Counted from the first letter of the stretch, positions 1 through 7,214 are shown. The stretch is DNA of 37,965 nucleotides from Gammaproteobacteria bacterium (GCA_011390365.1 JAABSM010000031.1:1-37965), one strand, 5' to 3'. The notes: generated from the sequence alone by a model not told the origin. Made by a program: numbers and translations.

Positions 1-345
1 GACGGCGAAGGTCTGCGCCACCTGTTTGAGATCGACCTCCCAGGCGCGCATGGGCGCATAGGTTCCGGCGCAGTAGATGACCAGATCGATGCCGCCCCAA
101 CGTTGCAGCAGTCGGTCGTGGGCGGCGGCAAGGGCGGCGGGGTCGGCGGCGTCCAGGGGCAGCAGGGTGTCATTTTGGGTGGCGACCTGTTCCAGCGCCT
201 CGGCGCGCCGCCCGCTGAGGGCCAACGTCGCGCCCCGGGCCTGCAACTGGCGGCAAAGGGCCGCGCCTATGCCGCTGCCGGCGCCGATAATCCACACCCT
301 GGCTTCTTGCCACTGGCGGTATTTGGGGTTGAGCGAGGGAATCAT
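1..345 (-). CDS. Short-chain dehydrogenase/reductase (SDR), 3' end cut by window edge
   Basis: The first 115 codons of an SDR oxidoreductase are present; the rest lies outside the window. The nucleotide-binding glycine motif GAGSGIG lies at about residues 21-27, followed by a Rossmann alpha/beta pattern. The stretch DLVIYCAGTYAP matches the NNAG-type strand-4 motif of the family (here YCAG). The catalytic Ser-Tyr-Lys lies beyond the edge and cannot be checked. The ATG at 345 overlaps the TGA of the upstream DUF3833 gene (ATGA), so it is the last visible gene of the seven-gene minus-strand operon that starts near 6385. The family acts on NAD(P)H-dependent alcohol/ketone chemistry; the substrate is unknown. 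In this context a role in modification of a lipid or polyketide-like product is an inference. Confidence 0.85.
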   Translation of the reverse strand, partial: MIPSLNPKYRQWQEARVWIIGAGSGIGAALCRQLQARGATLALSGRRAEALEQVATQNDTLLPLDAADPAALAAAHDRLLQRWGGIDLVIYCAGTYAPMRAWEVDLKQVAQTFAV

Positions 346-869
346 GGCTTCTTCCGGAAGAAGAGGATCACCTCGCCCAGGGTGAAGCCGAACTTCTTCA
401 TCACCGAACGGTTCATCAGCACGCCGTCGTCCATCAGGTACATCCAGTCGTCGAACTGCACCTCGTAGACCTTGTCGTCCACCGGCAGGCTGAGGGTGTA
501 ACGCCAGCGCAGGGCGTTGCCGGCGGCCCGGCCCTGGGCTTCACCGATCACATCGTCGGCGGCGCCGGTATATTCGTTGTCGCCGGTCTTGGTGATGTGC
601 CAGATTCGCTGTTGAGTGGTGCCGTCGCTGTAGAGAAACTGTTCATCCAGCACCCCCTTGTTGCCCTGCCAGCGGGCGTCGATGTCGACCTTGAAGCGTT
701 TCACCACCTCGCCGCTGCGTTTCTGGAACATCCCCCAGGCCTCGATCTGGCCGTTGAAATACTCCTCCAGCTGGAACGGCGGTTGTTCGGCGCGGTAGTG
801 ATCCACATCGAGACTGGAGCAGCCGGCGAGGGTGGTGACGCAGAGCGCGGTAAATAGTTTACGCAGCAT
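342..869 (-). CDS. DUF3833 family lipoprotein
   Basis: This is a 175-residue protein with a lipoprotein signal at its start: MLRKLFTALCVTTLAGCSS, in which LAGC is a lipobox and Cys17 would be the lipidated residue. The rest is a soluble domain with the pattern of DUF3833 (repeated beta strands such as GQIEAWGMFQKRSG and WRYTLSLPVDDKVYEV). It is probably anchored in the outer or inner membrane facing the periplasm. The start overlaps the end of the MFS gene by 11 bases and the stop overlaps the SDR start, which indicates translational coupling. DUF3833 proteins commonly sit in this cfa / DUF1365 / FAD-oxidoreductase neighbourhood, but no biochemical role is established. Confidence 0.85.
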   Translation of the reverse strand: MLRKLFTALCVTTLAGCSSLDVDHYRAEQPPFQLEEYFNGQIEAWGMFQKRSGEVVKRFKVDIDARWQGNKGVLDEQFLYSDGTTQQRIWHITKTGDNEYTGAADDVIGEAQGRAAGNALRWRYTLSLPVDDKVYEVQFDDWMYLMDDGVLMNRSVMKKFGFTLGEVILFFRKKP

Positions 870-2118
870 GGGATACCTCCAGGGAGTGACGCCAGCGCAG
901 CAACAGGCCGGCGGAGAGCAGTTTGATCAGACAGGGCGCGCCGGCGTAGAGCAACGCCAGGGCCAGCAGCCCATCGCCGCCGCCGGGCTGGTAGCCCAGG
1001 CCTGCCTGCAGCGGCAGTGAAAGACCCGCCGCCAGCGCCAGCACCGCCTTGGCGATCAGGCTCCAGATGCTGAAGTAGCCGGCGGTGTTGCCCTGCTCCT
1101 GTTCGGGGATGATATCGGCGGCGATGGCGGCGGGCATCGCCAGGTCGGCCCCCAGGGCGCTGCCCGAGAGCAGGCAGATCACCAGATAGGGCCACAGATC
1201 GCCGGCCCCGAGCAGGGTGGCCCAGACAAAGGCGATCACCGCGATGGCCGAACCCAGCAGCCAGCCGCGGACCTTGCCGATGGCGCGGGAGAGCCGTAGC
1301 CACAGGGGCAGGGAGAGGGCGCCGCTGATGAAATAGGCGGCCAGCAGCGCGCCGCTGTAGGCCTCCAGGTCGAGCACGTCCTGAATGTAGAAGAGGGAGA
1401 GGGTAGCGGCGATGGCGATGGCCAGGCCGTTGAGCAGGAACAGGGTGGCGAGGCGCAGGAACGGCGGATGACGAAGCGGCTGGAGCAGTCCGCGCCGTTG
1501 GGGGGCGGCGGCCTTGCGGGCCGGTTGCGGTACATGGCGATAGAGCACCCAACTGGAGAGCAGCAGCAGGCCGGCGAAGGCCAGGGAGAAGGCGAGCCAG
1601 CGCGCCGCCCCCTCCAGCCACAGGCCCAGCGCCATGGGCAGCAGGCTGGCGAGGATCACCCCCAGCAGGCCAAAGCCCTCGCGGCTGGCGACGATCTGGG
1701 TGCGCTCATGGGGGTCTCCGCTGGCGCGCGCGCCCCAGGCGAGATAGGTAATGTTGATGGCGCTGTGGGCGGTGTAGACCAGCACCAGGGTGACGCCGAA
1801 CCAGACCATCAGCGCCGATTGGGACATCGCGGGTGGATTGAACAGGGCGATAAAGGCGACGGCCAGGGCGAGGGCGGCGACGCCGATCAGCCGCTTCCAG
1901 CCAAACCGGTGGTGTTGCAGGGTGTCGGCGAGACGCCCCAGCCAGGGGTCCTGCAGCGTATCCACCACCCGCGACAGCAGCAGGATGAGGCCGGTCAGGG
2001 CCAGCCCCAGGCCGAACTCCTCGCCATAGAGCTTCGGGGTATAGACATAGACCGGCAGCGCCGCCATCGCCAGCGGCGCGCCGAGCAGGCCGTAGGCCAG
2101 CTTGTCGCCGGCGGTCAC
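859..2118 (-). CDS. MFS transporter, GPH (melibiose-type) family
   Basis: This 419-residue polytopic membrane protein has about 12 hydrophobic segments. Near the N terminus it carries SRVVDTLQDPWLGRLAD, which fits the RxxDxxxDPxxGxxxD signature of the glycoside-pentoside-hexuronide:cation symporter branch of the major facilitator superfamily. I chose the GTG at 2118 (VTAGDKLAYGLLG) because it overlaps the TGA of the chalcone-isomerase-like gene as GTGA and begins right before the first membrane helix; a longer in-frame opening upstream has no membrane character and lies over the neighbouring gene. The 3' end overlaps the DUF3833 start by 11 bases. The substrate is unknown. As a member of a lipid-modification operon it may move a lipid precursor or small organic compound rather than sugar; that is inference. 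Confidence 0.85.
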   Translation of the reverse strand: MTAGDKLAYGLLGAPLAMAALPVYVYTPKLYGEEFGLGLALTGLILLLSRVVDTLQDPWLGRLADTLQHHRFGWKRLIGVAALALAVAFIALFNPPAMSQSALMVWFGVTLVLVYTAHSAINITYLAWGARASGDPHERTQIVASREGFGLLGVILASLLPMALGLWLEGAARWLAFSLAFAGLLLLSSWVLYRHVPQPARKAAAPQRRGLLQPLRHPPFLRLATLFLLNGLAIAIAATLSLFYIQDVLDLEAYSGALLAAYFISGALSLPLWLRLSRAIGKVRGWLLGSAIAVIAFVWATLLGAGDLWPYLVICLLSGSALGADLAMPAAIAADIIPEQEQGNTAGYFSIWSLIAKAVLALAAGLSLPLQAGLGYQPGGGDGLLALALLYAGAPCLIKLLSAGLLLRWRHSLEVSHAA

Positions 2119-2675
2119 GACGACTCCCCGAGCAATTGCCGGCGCAGCTCCGGCTCGCTGGTGCGCGGGTGCAGCCAGATGGCGAAGAAGGCCGCCGCCA
2201 GTTTGGCGTCCTCCAGGCGGCCGATCCGCTGGCCGTTGCAGTAGAACTCCGCCCCCTCGCCGGGGTAGTGGTAGCCGATAATGGCGTCCCCCTCCTCCAC
2301 ATCGCAAAAGAGCGCTTGCAGGCTCGCCACCATCCGCTGGCGCTTGGGCTGCTCGCCGAAGATCTCCTCGATCTCGTCCAGCGAACGCTCCGCCAGCTTG
2401 GCGGCGGAGACGCTGATCTGGTAGTCGATGCGCAGGGCGTGGGGCCGTTGCGGGCGGTAGCGGCCATCGTCGCTGTAGAGGGTGGCGTCGTAGACCCCGA
2501 TGCCCCACCAGCTGAGATGGCCGCTGCCTACCGCTTGCAGCTTGTCGTCGAGCGGCGCTGGCTCGGCGTGCAGGGTTCCCGCCAAGCCAAGTGCCAGCCA
2601 AAGCGCCGCGAGTACAGCCGCCCCAAAGTGTCGGCAACCAAATGTAGCTGCGAATTTATTCGCACTTCGTGCCAA
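2115..2675 (-). CDS. Chalcone isomerase-like secreted protein (start uncertain)
   Basis: The C-terminal 155 residues or so fit the chalcone-isomerase-like fold seen in bacterial clusters of this type (GSGHLSWWGIGVYDATLY, then AAKLAERSLDEIEEIFGE and GDAIIGYHYPGEGAEFYCNG). A hydrophobic stretch, AAVLAALWLALGLAGTLHA, ending in an AxA-like site suggests export to the periplasm. The start is a problem: there is no in-frame ATG or GTG near the signal sequence. I give the TTG at 2675. An ATG at 2697 would be in frame if the run of seven T (plus-strand A, 2674-2680) were one base shorter. The upstream side is filled with hairpin repeats, so the native start region may have been altered. The stop overlaps the MFS start. 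Bacterial members are not shown to isomerise chalcones; some relatives bind fatty acids. Confidence 0.75.
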   Translation of the reverse strand: MARSANKFAATFGCRHFGAAVLAALWLALGLAGTLHAEPAPLDDKLQAVGSGHLSWWGIGVYDATLYSDDGRYRPQRPHALRIDYQISVSAAKLAERSLDEIEEIFGEQPKRQRMVASLQALFCDVEEGDAIIGYHYPGEGAEFYCNGQRIGRLEDAKLAAAFFAIWLHPRTSEPELRRQLLGESS

Positions 2676-3129
2676 AAAAATACATGCGACGGGCCATGCG
2701 AATGACGAGACTGAATGATTCGATAAAAAAGACCGACGCTTGATTTGGCCACGAAGTTCATAGGATTCGTCTGAGCCGCTCCCTCCTTTTGGAGGATGTC
2801 GTAAAACGCCCTTCCATGGGCGTTTGCGACACGGAATCGAAAAATGCGATTTTTCGATTCCTTCATTTTCAACGGCTTGCAGCCGTTGAAAATGGTGGGC
2901 CATCCATGGCCCACGTCGGCTGTCGCCTTTTGCGACAGCCTCTTTTGCAAAGGGGGGCCGGGGGGGATTTTTTTGCTGCGCAAACGAGTCGTTGGAATTT
3001 CGTGCCAATTTCTGAAAATCCCGCCTATGAAAATCCCCCCTAACCCCCCTTTGCGAAAGGGGGGGAGTGGTTACGGGGAGTGAGAGATACCCAGGAAGAC
3101 CCCGGTTCTCCCCTGCCGGTACTGGCCGG
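2676..3129. repeat. Hairpin-rich intergenic spacer inside the operon
   Basis: This 454-base gap splits an otherwise overlapping operon. It contains five perfect or near-perfect inverted repeats in direct succession (2798-2830, 2833-2861, 2864-2894, 2895-2914, 2918-2940). They are followed by two inverted copies of a G/C-run element: CTTTTGCAAAG plus G runs at 2943-2972, and its reverse complement form ending TTTGCGAAAG at 3031-3060. Open frames across it carry no recognisable protein. The hairpins could stabilise or terminate the mRNA between the cfa-like gene and the chalcone-isomerase-like gene. Both strands are symmetrical, so direction cannot be assigned. Confidence 0.8.
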
Positions 3130-4371
3130 CTATACGGTCCCATGGCCTTGCCCCGCGTGGCTGAACTTCAGATGCACCACATCGATCCGCCCCTCGTCGA
3201 ACGCCGCTTCGCAGTAGGCGAGGTAGAAGCGCCAGAGGCGGATGAAGGCCTCGTCGAAGCCCTGCTGCTTGATCTGGACCAGCCGCTTCTCGAAATCCCC
3301 GCGCCAGCGGCGCAGGGTCTCGGCGTAGTCGAGGCCAAAGCCGTCCATGCCGTGCAGCTGCATCCCGTGCTCCGCCACCAGTTGTCGCAACCGCCCCTGG
3401 CTGGGCAACATGCCGCCGGGGAAGATGTACTGCTGAATGAAGTCGCTGCCTTGGCGGTAACGGTGGAACTGATCATCGTCGATGGTGATGGACTGAATCA
3501 CCGCGTTGCCGCCGGGGCGCAGCAGCGCGCCGACCTGGTCGAAGTAGGTGTGCCAATATTCCTCGCCCACCGCCTCGATCATCTCGATGGAGGCGATATG
3601 GGAGAATTGCCCGCGCATATCGCGATAGTCGCGCAGTTCGAAGCTGGCCAGCTCCGTCAGCCCCGCCTTTTCGATACGCTCGCGGGTGAAGGCGAGCTGC
3701 TCCCGCGACAGGGTGATGCCATGCACTCGGATGCCCTGGCGCGCCGCGTGCTCGGCGAAACCGCCCCAGCCGCAGCCGATCTCCAGGATGGTGTCGCCCG
3801 GTTTGGCCTCGCTCAGGTCGAGGATGCGCTGGTACTTGGCGGCCTGGGCCGACTCGGTGCTCTGGCCCTGGCGATCAGCAAAGAGGGCGCTGGAGTAGGT
3901 CATGCTGGGGTCGAGCCACAGTCGGTAGAAGTCGTTGCCCAGGTCATAGTGGGCCTGGATGTTGCGCCGACTGCCGCGACGGGTGTTTGCGTTGAAGCGG
4001 TGCCTGATGCGATGGAACAGGCGCATCAGGGGGTTGCCATGGATCGCCTGCTCCAGGGCGTGCTGGTTGGCGATGCCGAGGCGTACCAGCGCCGCCAGAT
4101 CGTCGCACAGCAGTTCGCCGTCCCGGTAGGCCTCCGCCAGCCCCACGTCGCCCTTGCTGAAGACCTGCTGCAACGCCTGCCACGACCTCAGCGTGACCTG
4201 CGCCCGCGGCTGCTCGCCGTTGCCGAAGGCCAGCTGCTCGCCCTCCGGGGTTTGCAGGCTGAGGGCGCCGATGCGGATGCGTTGCAACAGCTTGATCAGC
4301 CCCCGGGCGCGCAGCGGCAGGGGGTTGCCTTCGTTTTCGAAAGTCTTGTCTAGGGAGATGGAGCGAGTCAT
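3130..4371 (-). CDS. Cyclopropane-fatty-acyl-phospholipid synthase family methyltransferase
   Basis: This 413-residue SAM-dependent methyltransferase acts on unsaturated acyl chains of membrane phospholipids. The SAM-binding motif is LEIGCGWGGFAEHAA at about residues 196-210. The family motif QAHYDLGNDFYRLWLD stands before it, and GITLSREQLAF and EMIEAVG follow at the usual spacing. The length is close to the usual 380-420 residues. The ATG at 4371 overlaps the stop of the DUF1365 gene (ATGA), so it is translated together with it. The products of such cluster-linked enzymes vary in other bacteria (cyclopropane or methylated acyl chains), so the exact reaction is not fixed by sequence. It is followed by the hairpin-rich spacer, which could lower expression of the downstream genes. 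Confidence 0.93.
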   Translation of the reverse strand: MTRSISLDKTFENEGNPLPLRARGLIKLLQRIRIGALSLQTPEGEQLAFGNGEQPRAQVTLRSWQALQQVFSKGDVGLAEAYRDGELLCDDLAALVRLGIANQHALEQAIHGNPLMRLFHRIRHRFNANTRRGSRRNIQAHYDLGNDFYRLWLDPSMTYSSALFADRQGQSTESAQAAKYQRILDLSEAKPGDTILEIGCGWGGFAEHAARQGIRVHGITLSREQLAFTRERIEKAGLTELASFELRDYRDMRGQFSHIASIEMIEAVGEEYWHTYFDQVGALLRPGGNAVIQSITIDDDQFHRYRQGSDFIQQYIFPGGMLPSQGRLRQLVAEHGMQLHGMDGFGLDYAETLRRWRGDFEKRLVQIKQQGFDEAFIRLWRFYLAYCEAAFDEGRIDVVHLKFSHAGQGHGTV

Positions 4372-5132
4372 GGTTGCACCTCATGTTTGTCGGCGACTGG
4401 CTTGGCGACCAGGGGCACCCGCCTGAGCCACAGGCGCAGCGCTTGCCAATGGATTTTGACGATGACGCCGATGGTCATCAGCGGTTGACGAACCAGGGCG
4501 CGGGCGATGTTGCCGGGGGTCAGGGGTTTGGCCCGGCCCCAGATGGCGGTATTGAGTTGCAGCTCGTCGCGCTGGTAGTAGTCGATCACCACCCGGGGGG
4601 CGTCGAAATCGACGTTAAAGGTGAAGCGGTACTCCCCCTCTACCGGGTAGAAGGGGGAGACGTAGAACTGTTTGTCGCGGCGCACCTCGACGAAGCGGCC
4701 GGTTGCGGGGTCCGGGGTCAGCAGATAGCAGTGGCGCTCGCCAAAGGTGTTGTTCACCTCGGCGATAATCGCCACCACCTCCCTCTGGGGATCACAGCAG
4801 TACCAGAAGCTGACCGGGTTGAACTGGTAACCGAAGACGCGGGGAAAGGTCTGCACCCAGAGCGGCCCCGTCAGCCCCTCCAGCTGGTGTTCGGCCAGCA
4901 GCCGCTCCACCCACTGGCGCGGATGGCCGCCATCGCCGTCGCCATGGTCCTTGAACCAGAGGGCGAGGGGACGGAATCGGTTGCTGGCGAATAGCCAGGA
5001 GTCCAGCCGCGCCAGCTCGTCGAGGTTGATCAGCAGGGCGAACACCGGGTAGGTAAAGCCGTTCTTCACCGGCGCGTGGCGCAGGTGCATCACCTTGCCG
5101 TCGATGATTCGGCTGCGGATGGGCGCACTCAC
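4368..5132 (-). CDS. DUF1365 family protein
   Basis: This 254-residue protein belongs to DUF1365. The N-terminal pattern VMHLRHAPVKNGFTYPVF and the central PRVFGYQFNPVSFWYCC are the characteristic conserved blocks. No signal peptide or membrane helix is clear. The GTG start at 5132 overlaps the stop of the FAD-oxidoreductase gene (GTGA), and the 3' end overlaps the Cfa-like start. DUF1365 genes are almost always found between an FAD-dependent amine-oxidase-like gene and a cfa-like gene, in clusters induced by light or singlet oxygen in several proteobacteria. The enzymatic role is not established; taking part in acyl-chain modification is an inference from this fixed partnership. Confidence 0.9.
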   Translation of the reverse strand: MSAPIRSRIIDGKVMHLRHAPVKNGFTYPVFALLINLDELARLDSWLFASNRFRPLALWFKDHGDGDGGHPRQWVERLLAEHQLEGLTGPLWVQTFPRVFGYQFNPVSFWYCCDPQREVVAIIAEVNNTFGERHCYLLTPDPATGRFVEVRRDKQFYVSPFYPVEGEYRFTFNVDFDAPRVVIDYYQRDELQLNTAIWGRAKPLTPGNIARALVRQPLMTIGVIVKIHWQALRLWLRRVPLVAKPVADKHEVQP

Positions 5133-6385
5133 AACACCACCTCCCAGGGCGCGCTCAGATCGAAGTCGCCGATGATGCGCAGCGCCGACTTCAGCCCATC
5201 CTCATGAAAGCCGTAGCCGCACCAAGCGCCGCAGAACCAGGCGCTGTTGCGCCCCTGAATCGCCTGCAACTGCCGCTGGGCGTCGATGGCGGGCTGGTCA
5301 AAGATCGGATGGGCGTAGTTGAAGCGCGCCAGCTCACCCTCCACCCGCCAATCGTCGGGCGGGTTGAGGGTCACCATCAGCGGCGTGGCGAAGGGCAGCT
5401 GTTGCAGCCGATTGAGCAGGTAGGTGACACACACCGACTTGTCCATCTCGCCGCTGGCCAGGTAGTTCCAGGCGCTCCACAACCCCTCTCGCTTGGGCAG
5501 GAAGCGTCGGTCGGTGTGCAGAATGGCGAGATTGGGTTGGTAGCCGACACTCCCCAGCAGGCGGCGTTCCTGCTCGTCCGCATCGGCGAGCATGGCCAGG
5601 GTATCGGGGGCGTGGGTGGCGAAGATCACCCGATCGTAGCTTTCCGTCTTGCCCTCGGCCTCGATGATCACCCCGCCATCCTGCCGCCGCACCGAATCGA
5701 CTGGGGTGGAGAGCCGCACGTCCATCTCCGCCGCCATCTTCGCCACATAACTGCGCCCGCCGCCGACGATGGTGCGCCACTGTGGCCGGTTCTCCACCTG
5801 AAGCAGATGGTGGTTGATGCAGAAGCGCAGGAAGGTGGCGGCGGGAAAGTCCAGGATGTCCCGCGGCGAAGAGGACCAGATCGCCGCCGCCATCGGCAGC
5901 AGGTACCAGTCCCGCAGCCGCTCCGAATAGCTGTACTGTACAAGCAGCTCGCCCAGGGTGAGACGCCTCTCCTCACTGTCGCGCAGCAACGCCTCCGCGT
6001 GACCGTTGAAATGGAGGATCTCCCGCAGCATGCCGAGGAAGCTGGGGCGCAGCAGATTGCGGGGCTGGCCGAACACGGTGCGCAGATTGGTCCCCGCCCA
6101 CTCGATATCCCGGTTCGGCAACTGCACGCTAAAGGACATCTCGCTGGCGTAGGTCTCGACGCCCAAGTGTTTGAAAAGCGCGATAAGATTGGGATAGGTC
6201 AGCTCGTTGTGCACGAGAAAGCCGGTATCCACCGGATGCCGCTTCCCCTCCAGCTCCACATCCACCGTATTGGTATGCCCCCCCAGATAACCCGCCGCCT
6301 CGTACAACGTCACCTGGTGAGATTGGCGCACCAACCACGCCGCCGCCAACCCGCTGATTCCACCGCCGACCACCGCAATCTTCAT
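5129..6385 (-). CDS. FAD-dependent amine-oxidase-like oxidoreductase (COG2907 type)
   Basis: This 418-residue flavoprotein has the dinucleotide-binding motif VVGGGISGLAAAWLV at residues 5-19, an acidic residue after it (LYEAAGYLGGHTNT), and the second FAD contact block near the middle (DRVIFATHAPDTLAMLADA). Overall layout fits the NAD(P)/FAD-binding amine-oxidase / desaturase superfamily. The C-terminal motif CGAWCGYGFHEDGLKSA is typical of the members linked to DUF1365 and cfa. The ATG at 6385 is the first gene after the promoter at 6422-6449, with about 30 bases of leader. It is the head gene of the minus-strand operon. Its substrate may be an unsaturated or methylated acyl chain; this is inferred from neighbours, not seen. 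Confidence 0.9.
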   Translation of the reverse strand: MKIAVVGGGISGLAAAWLVRQSHQVTLYEAAGYLGGHTNTVDVELEGKRHPVDTGFLVHNELTYPNLIALFKHLGVETYASEMSFSVQLPNRDIEWAGTNLRTVFGQPRNLLRPSFLGMLREILHFNGHAEALLRDSEERRLTLGELLVQYSYSERLRDWYLLPMAAAIWSSSPRDILDFPAATFLRFCINHHLLQVENRPQWRTIVGGGRSYVAKMAAEMDVRLSTPVDSVRRQDGGVIIEAEGKTESYDRVIFATHAPDTLAMLADADEQERRLLGSVGYQPNLAILHTDRRFLPKREGLWSAWNYLASGEMDKSVCVTYLLNRLQQLPFATPLMVTLNPPDDWRVEGELARFNYAHPIFDQPAIDAQRQLQAIQGRNSAWFCGAWCGYGFHEDGLKSALRIIGDFDLSAPWEVVL

Positions 6386-6401
6386 CGTCCCGCCCCTGGT
6401 T

Positions 6402-6412
6402 TGTACTATACA
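6402..6412. promoter_or_regulatory. Second operator-like palindrome TGTACTATACA
   Basis: This eleven-base near-palindrome (one mismatch in the arms) overlaps the expected transcription start of the minus-strand operon. It resembles the perfect palindrome at 6453-6467. Its place over the start site would suit a repressor, and pairing with the upstream copy would allow looping. Confidence 0.45.
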
Positions 6413-6421
6413 GTAATAGCG

Positions 6422-6449
6422 ATTCTAGTCGGAGTTGCGGAGAAGTCAA
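6422..6449 (-). promoter_or_regulatory. Sigma70-like promoter of the cfa/DUF1365 operon
   Basis: On the minus strand a -35 box TTGACT (6449-6444) and a -10 box TAGAAT (6427-6422) are separated by 16 bases. Transcription would start near 6415, about 30 bases before the ATG at 6385. Both boxes match the consensus at four or five of six positions. This is the only good promoter in front of the seven-gene operon. No ECF-sigma or ChrR-type gene is present in the window, which fits control through the two flanking palindromes instead. Confidence 0.7.
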
Positions 6450-6452
6450 GTT

Positions 6453-6467
6453 TTTGTACAGTACAAA
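6453..6467. promoter_or_regulatory. Perfect palindromic operator TTTGTAC-A-GTACAAA
   Basis: A 15-base perfect palindrome (seven-base arms, one central base) lies four bases upstream of the -35 box of the minus-strand operon. A second, slightly imperfect version lies at 6402-6412 downstream of the -10. The two centres (6460 and 6407) are 53 bases apart, about five helical turns, so bound proteins would face the same side. The TGTAC/GTACA core recalls sites of the MerR-like light regulators (LitR/CarH type) that control similar gene sets, but the exact match to those published motifs is not good. Confidence 0.55.
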
Positions 6468-6470
6468 CCG

Positions 6471-6896
6471 GAGACGGAGATGCGGGGGAAGGTGGCGCGC
6501 GGTAGCGCCGGAGCTGGGCCGGAAAGCGTAGGGTGCGTTAGGCGCGCAATACACCCAAACGAGGAGTGTCGAATAACTTTCCGCGCGCCGTAACGCACCA
6601 TGCCCGCCGGTGCATTCCCAACCTGGAGTTGGATACGTCCAGCGCACGGCGGATGTACGGCTGCGCGAGGGGGGGCGGGATCCTGGGGTGCAATACAAAG
6701 TGATGTGGAAAAGCCTTTCGGTGGCCACAAAACTCTAAAAGTGCGTCATGCCGCACACGGAAGTGCGGCATCCAGCGGCAAGGATGCCTTCCATGACTCG
6801 GCAGATTCCGGCCTTCCTGGCCGGAATGACGGTGCCTATAGTCAACACATCACTTTGACTCACACACGGGTGTTAGCGGCATAAAGTGGCCGATAG
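6471..6896. repeat. Intergenic region with dispersed inverted repeats
   Basis: No gene is seen here. It holds an interrupted inverted repeat with arms GGTGCGTTAGGCGCGC (6532-6547) and GCGCGCCGTAACGCACC (6583-6599). It also has a hairpin with arms ATGCCGCAC / GTGCGGCAT (6748-6756 and 6763-6771) and a hairpin ATTCCGGCC / GGCCGGAAT (6805-6813 and 6819-6827). The segment GCGTTAGGCGCGCAAT recurs at 28201-28216, and GGAAGTGCGGCATCC recurs near 17786. These are therefore dispersed genomic repeats, not a unique regulatory site. Confidence 0.7.
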
Positions 6897-7019
6897 AGCC
6901 TCATATGGATATACTCTTCCTATGGAGCCGATGCCGTTAAAAAAATCCCACGCGTTGATTCAGCCGATGTTGCGTTCGAAATTGCTGGAGGCCCATTTCT
7001 CGGGATCCGCCTGCTCGGC

Positions 7020-7214
7020 ATGTACCCCATTTCGGGTTACACCACCGAATTTGTGATCGACACCGATGAAGACACAGCAGTAGAGGCAGGCGTTGCAATG
7101 GCAGAAAAGCTCGCCGAACGCTTCGGGGAGGATGATCTGTCCGAGATCATGACCTACGGTGTAACCACGCTCAACAGAGAAATTGAAGAGCCTCCGAATG
7201 CCAGTAACGCCTGA
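7020..7214 (+). CDS. Small hypothetical protein, N terminus possibly lost to a frameshift
   Basis: This is a 64-residue acidic protein (MYPISGYTTEFVIDTDEDTA, then AMAEKLAERFGEDDL) with no recognised family. The same frame stays open and protein-like back to 6897, without a start codon. An ATG at 6922 or 6931 in another frame would join it if one A were re-read or inserted in the seven-A run 6939-6945, giving MPLKK followed by IPRVDSADVAFEIAG. That is either a real frameshift mutation or slippage at A AAA AAA. The gene lies at the start of the accessory region with a toxin-antitoxin neighbourhood downstream. Coding status is moderate: composition and acid/hydrophobic pattern look real, but no homologue is recognised. 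Confidence 0.35.
   Translation: MYPISGYTTEFVIDTDEDTAVEAGVAMAEKLAERFGEDDLSEIMTYGVTTLNREIEEPPNASNA

Noticed and set aside
859-2637. 592-codon open frame covering the MFS gene
   Set aside because: The part before 2118 overlaps the chalcone-isomerase-like gene in another frame and has Arg/Gly/Pro-rich shadow composition; the transporter proper starts at GTG 2118.
2798-2940. CRISPR array
   Set aside because: The hairpins differ from each other in sequence and have no equal spacers.
3067-4353. 428-codon plus-strand open frame opposite the cfa-like gene
   Set aside because: It is the antisense shadow of a well-supported methyltransferase gene, with no family match.
6390-6470. TrpR- or LexA-type site
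   Set aside because: The TGTAC-centred palindrome matches neither the TrpR nor the CTG-N10-CAG LexA consensus.
5204-6505. 433-codon plus-strand frame opposite the FAD oxidoreductase
   Set aside because: It is an antisense shadow in high-GC DNA; no domain, no ribosome site.
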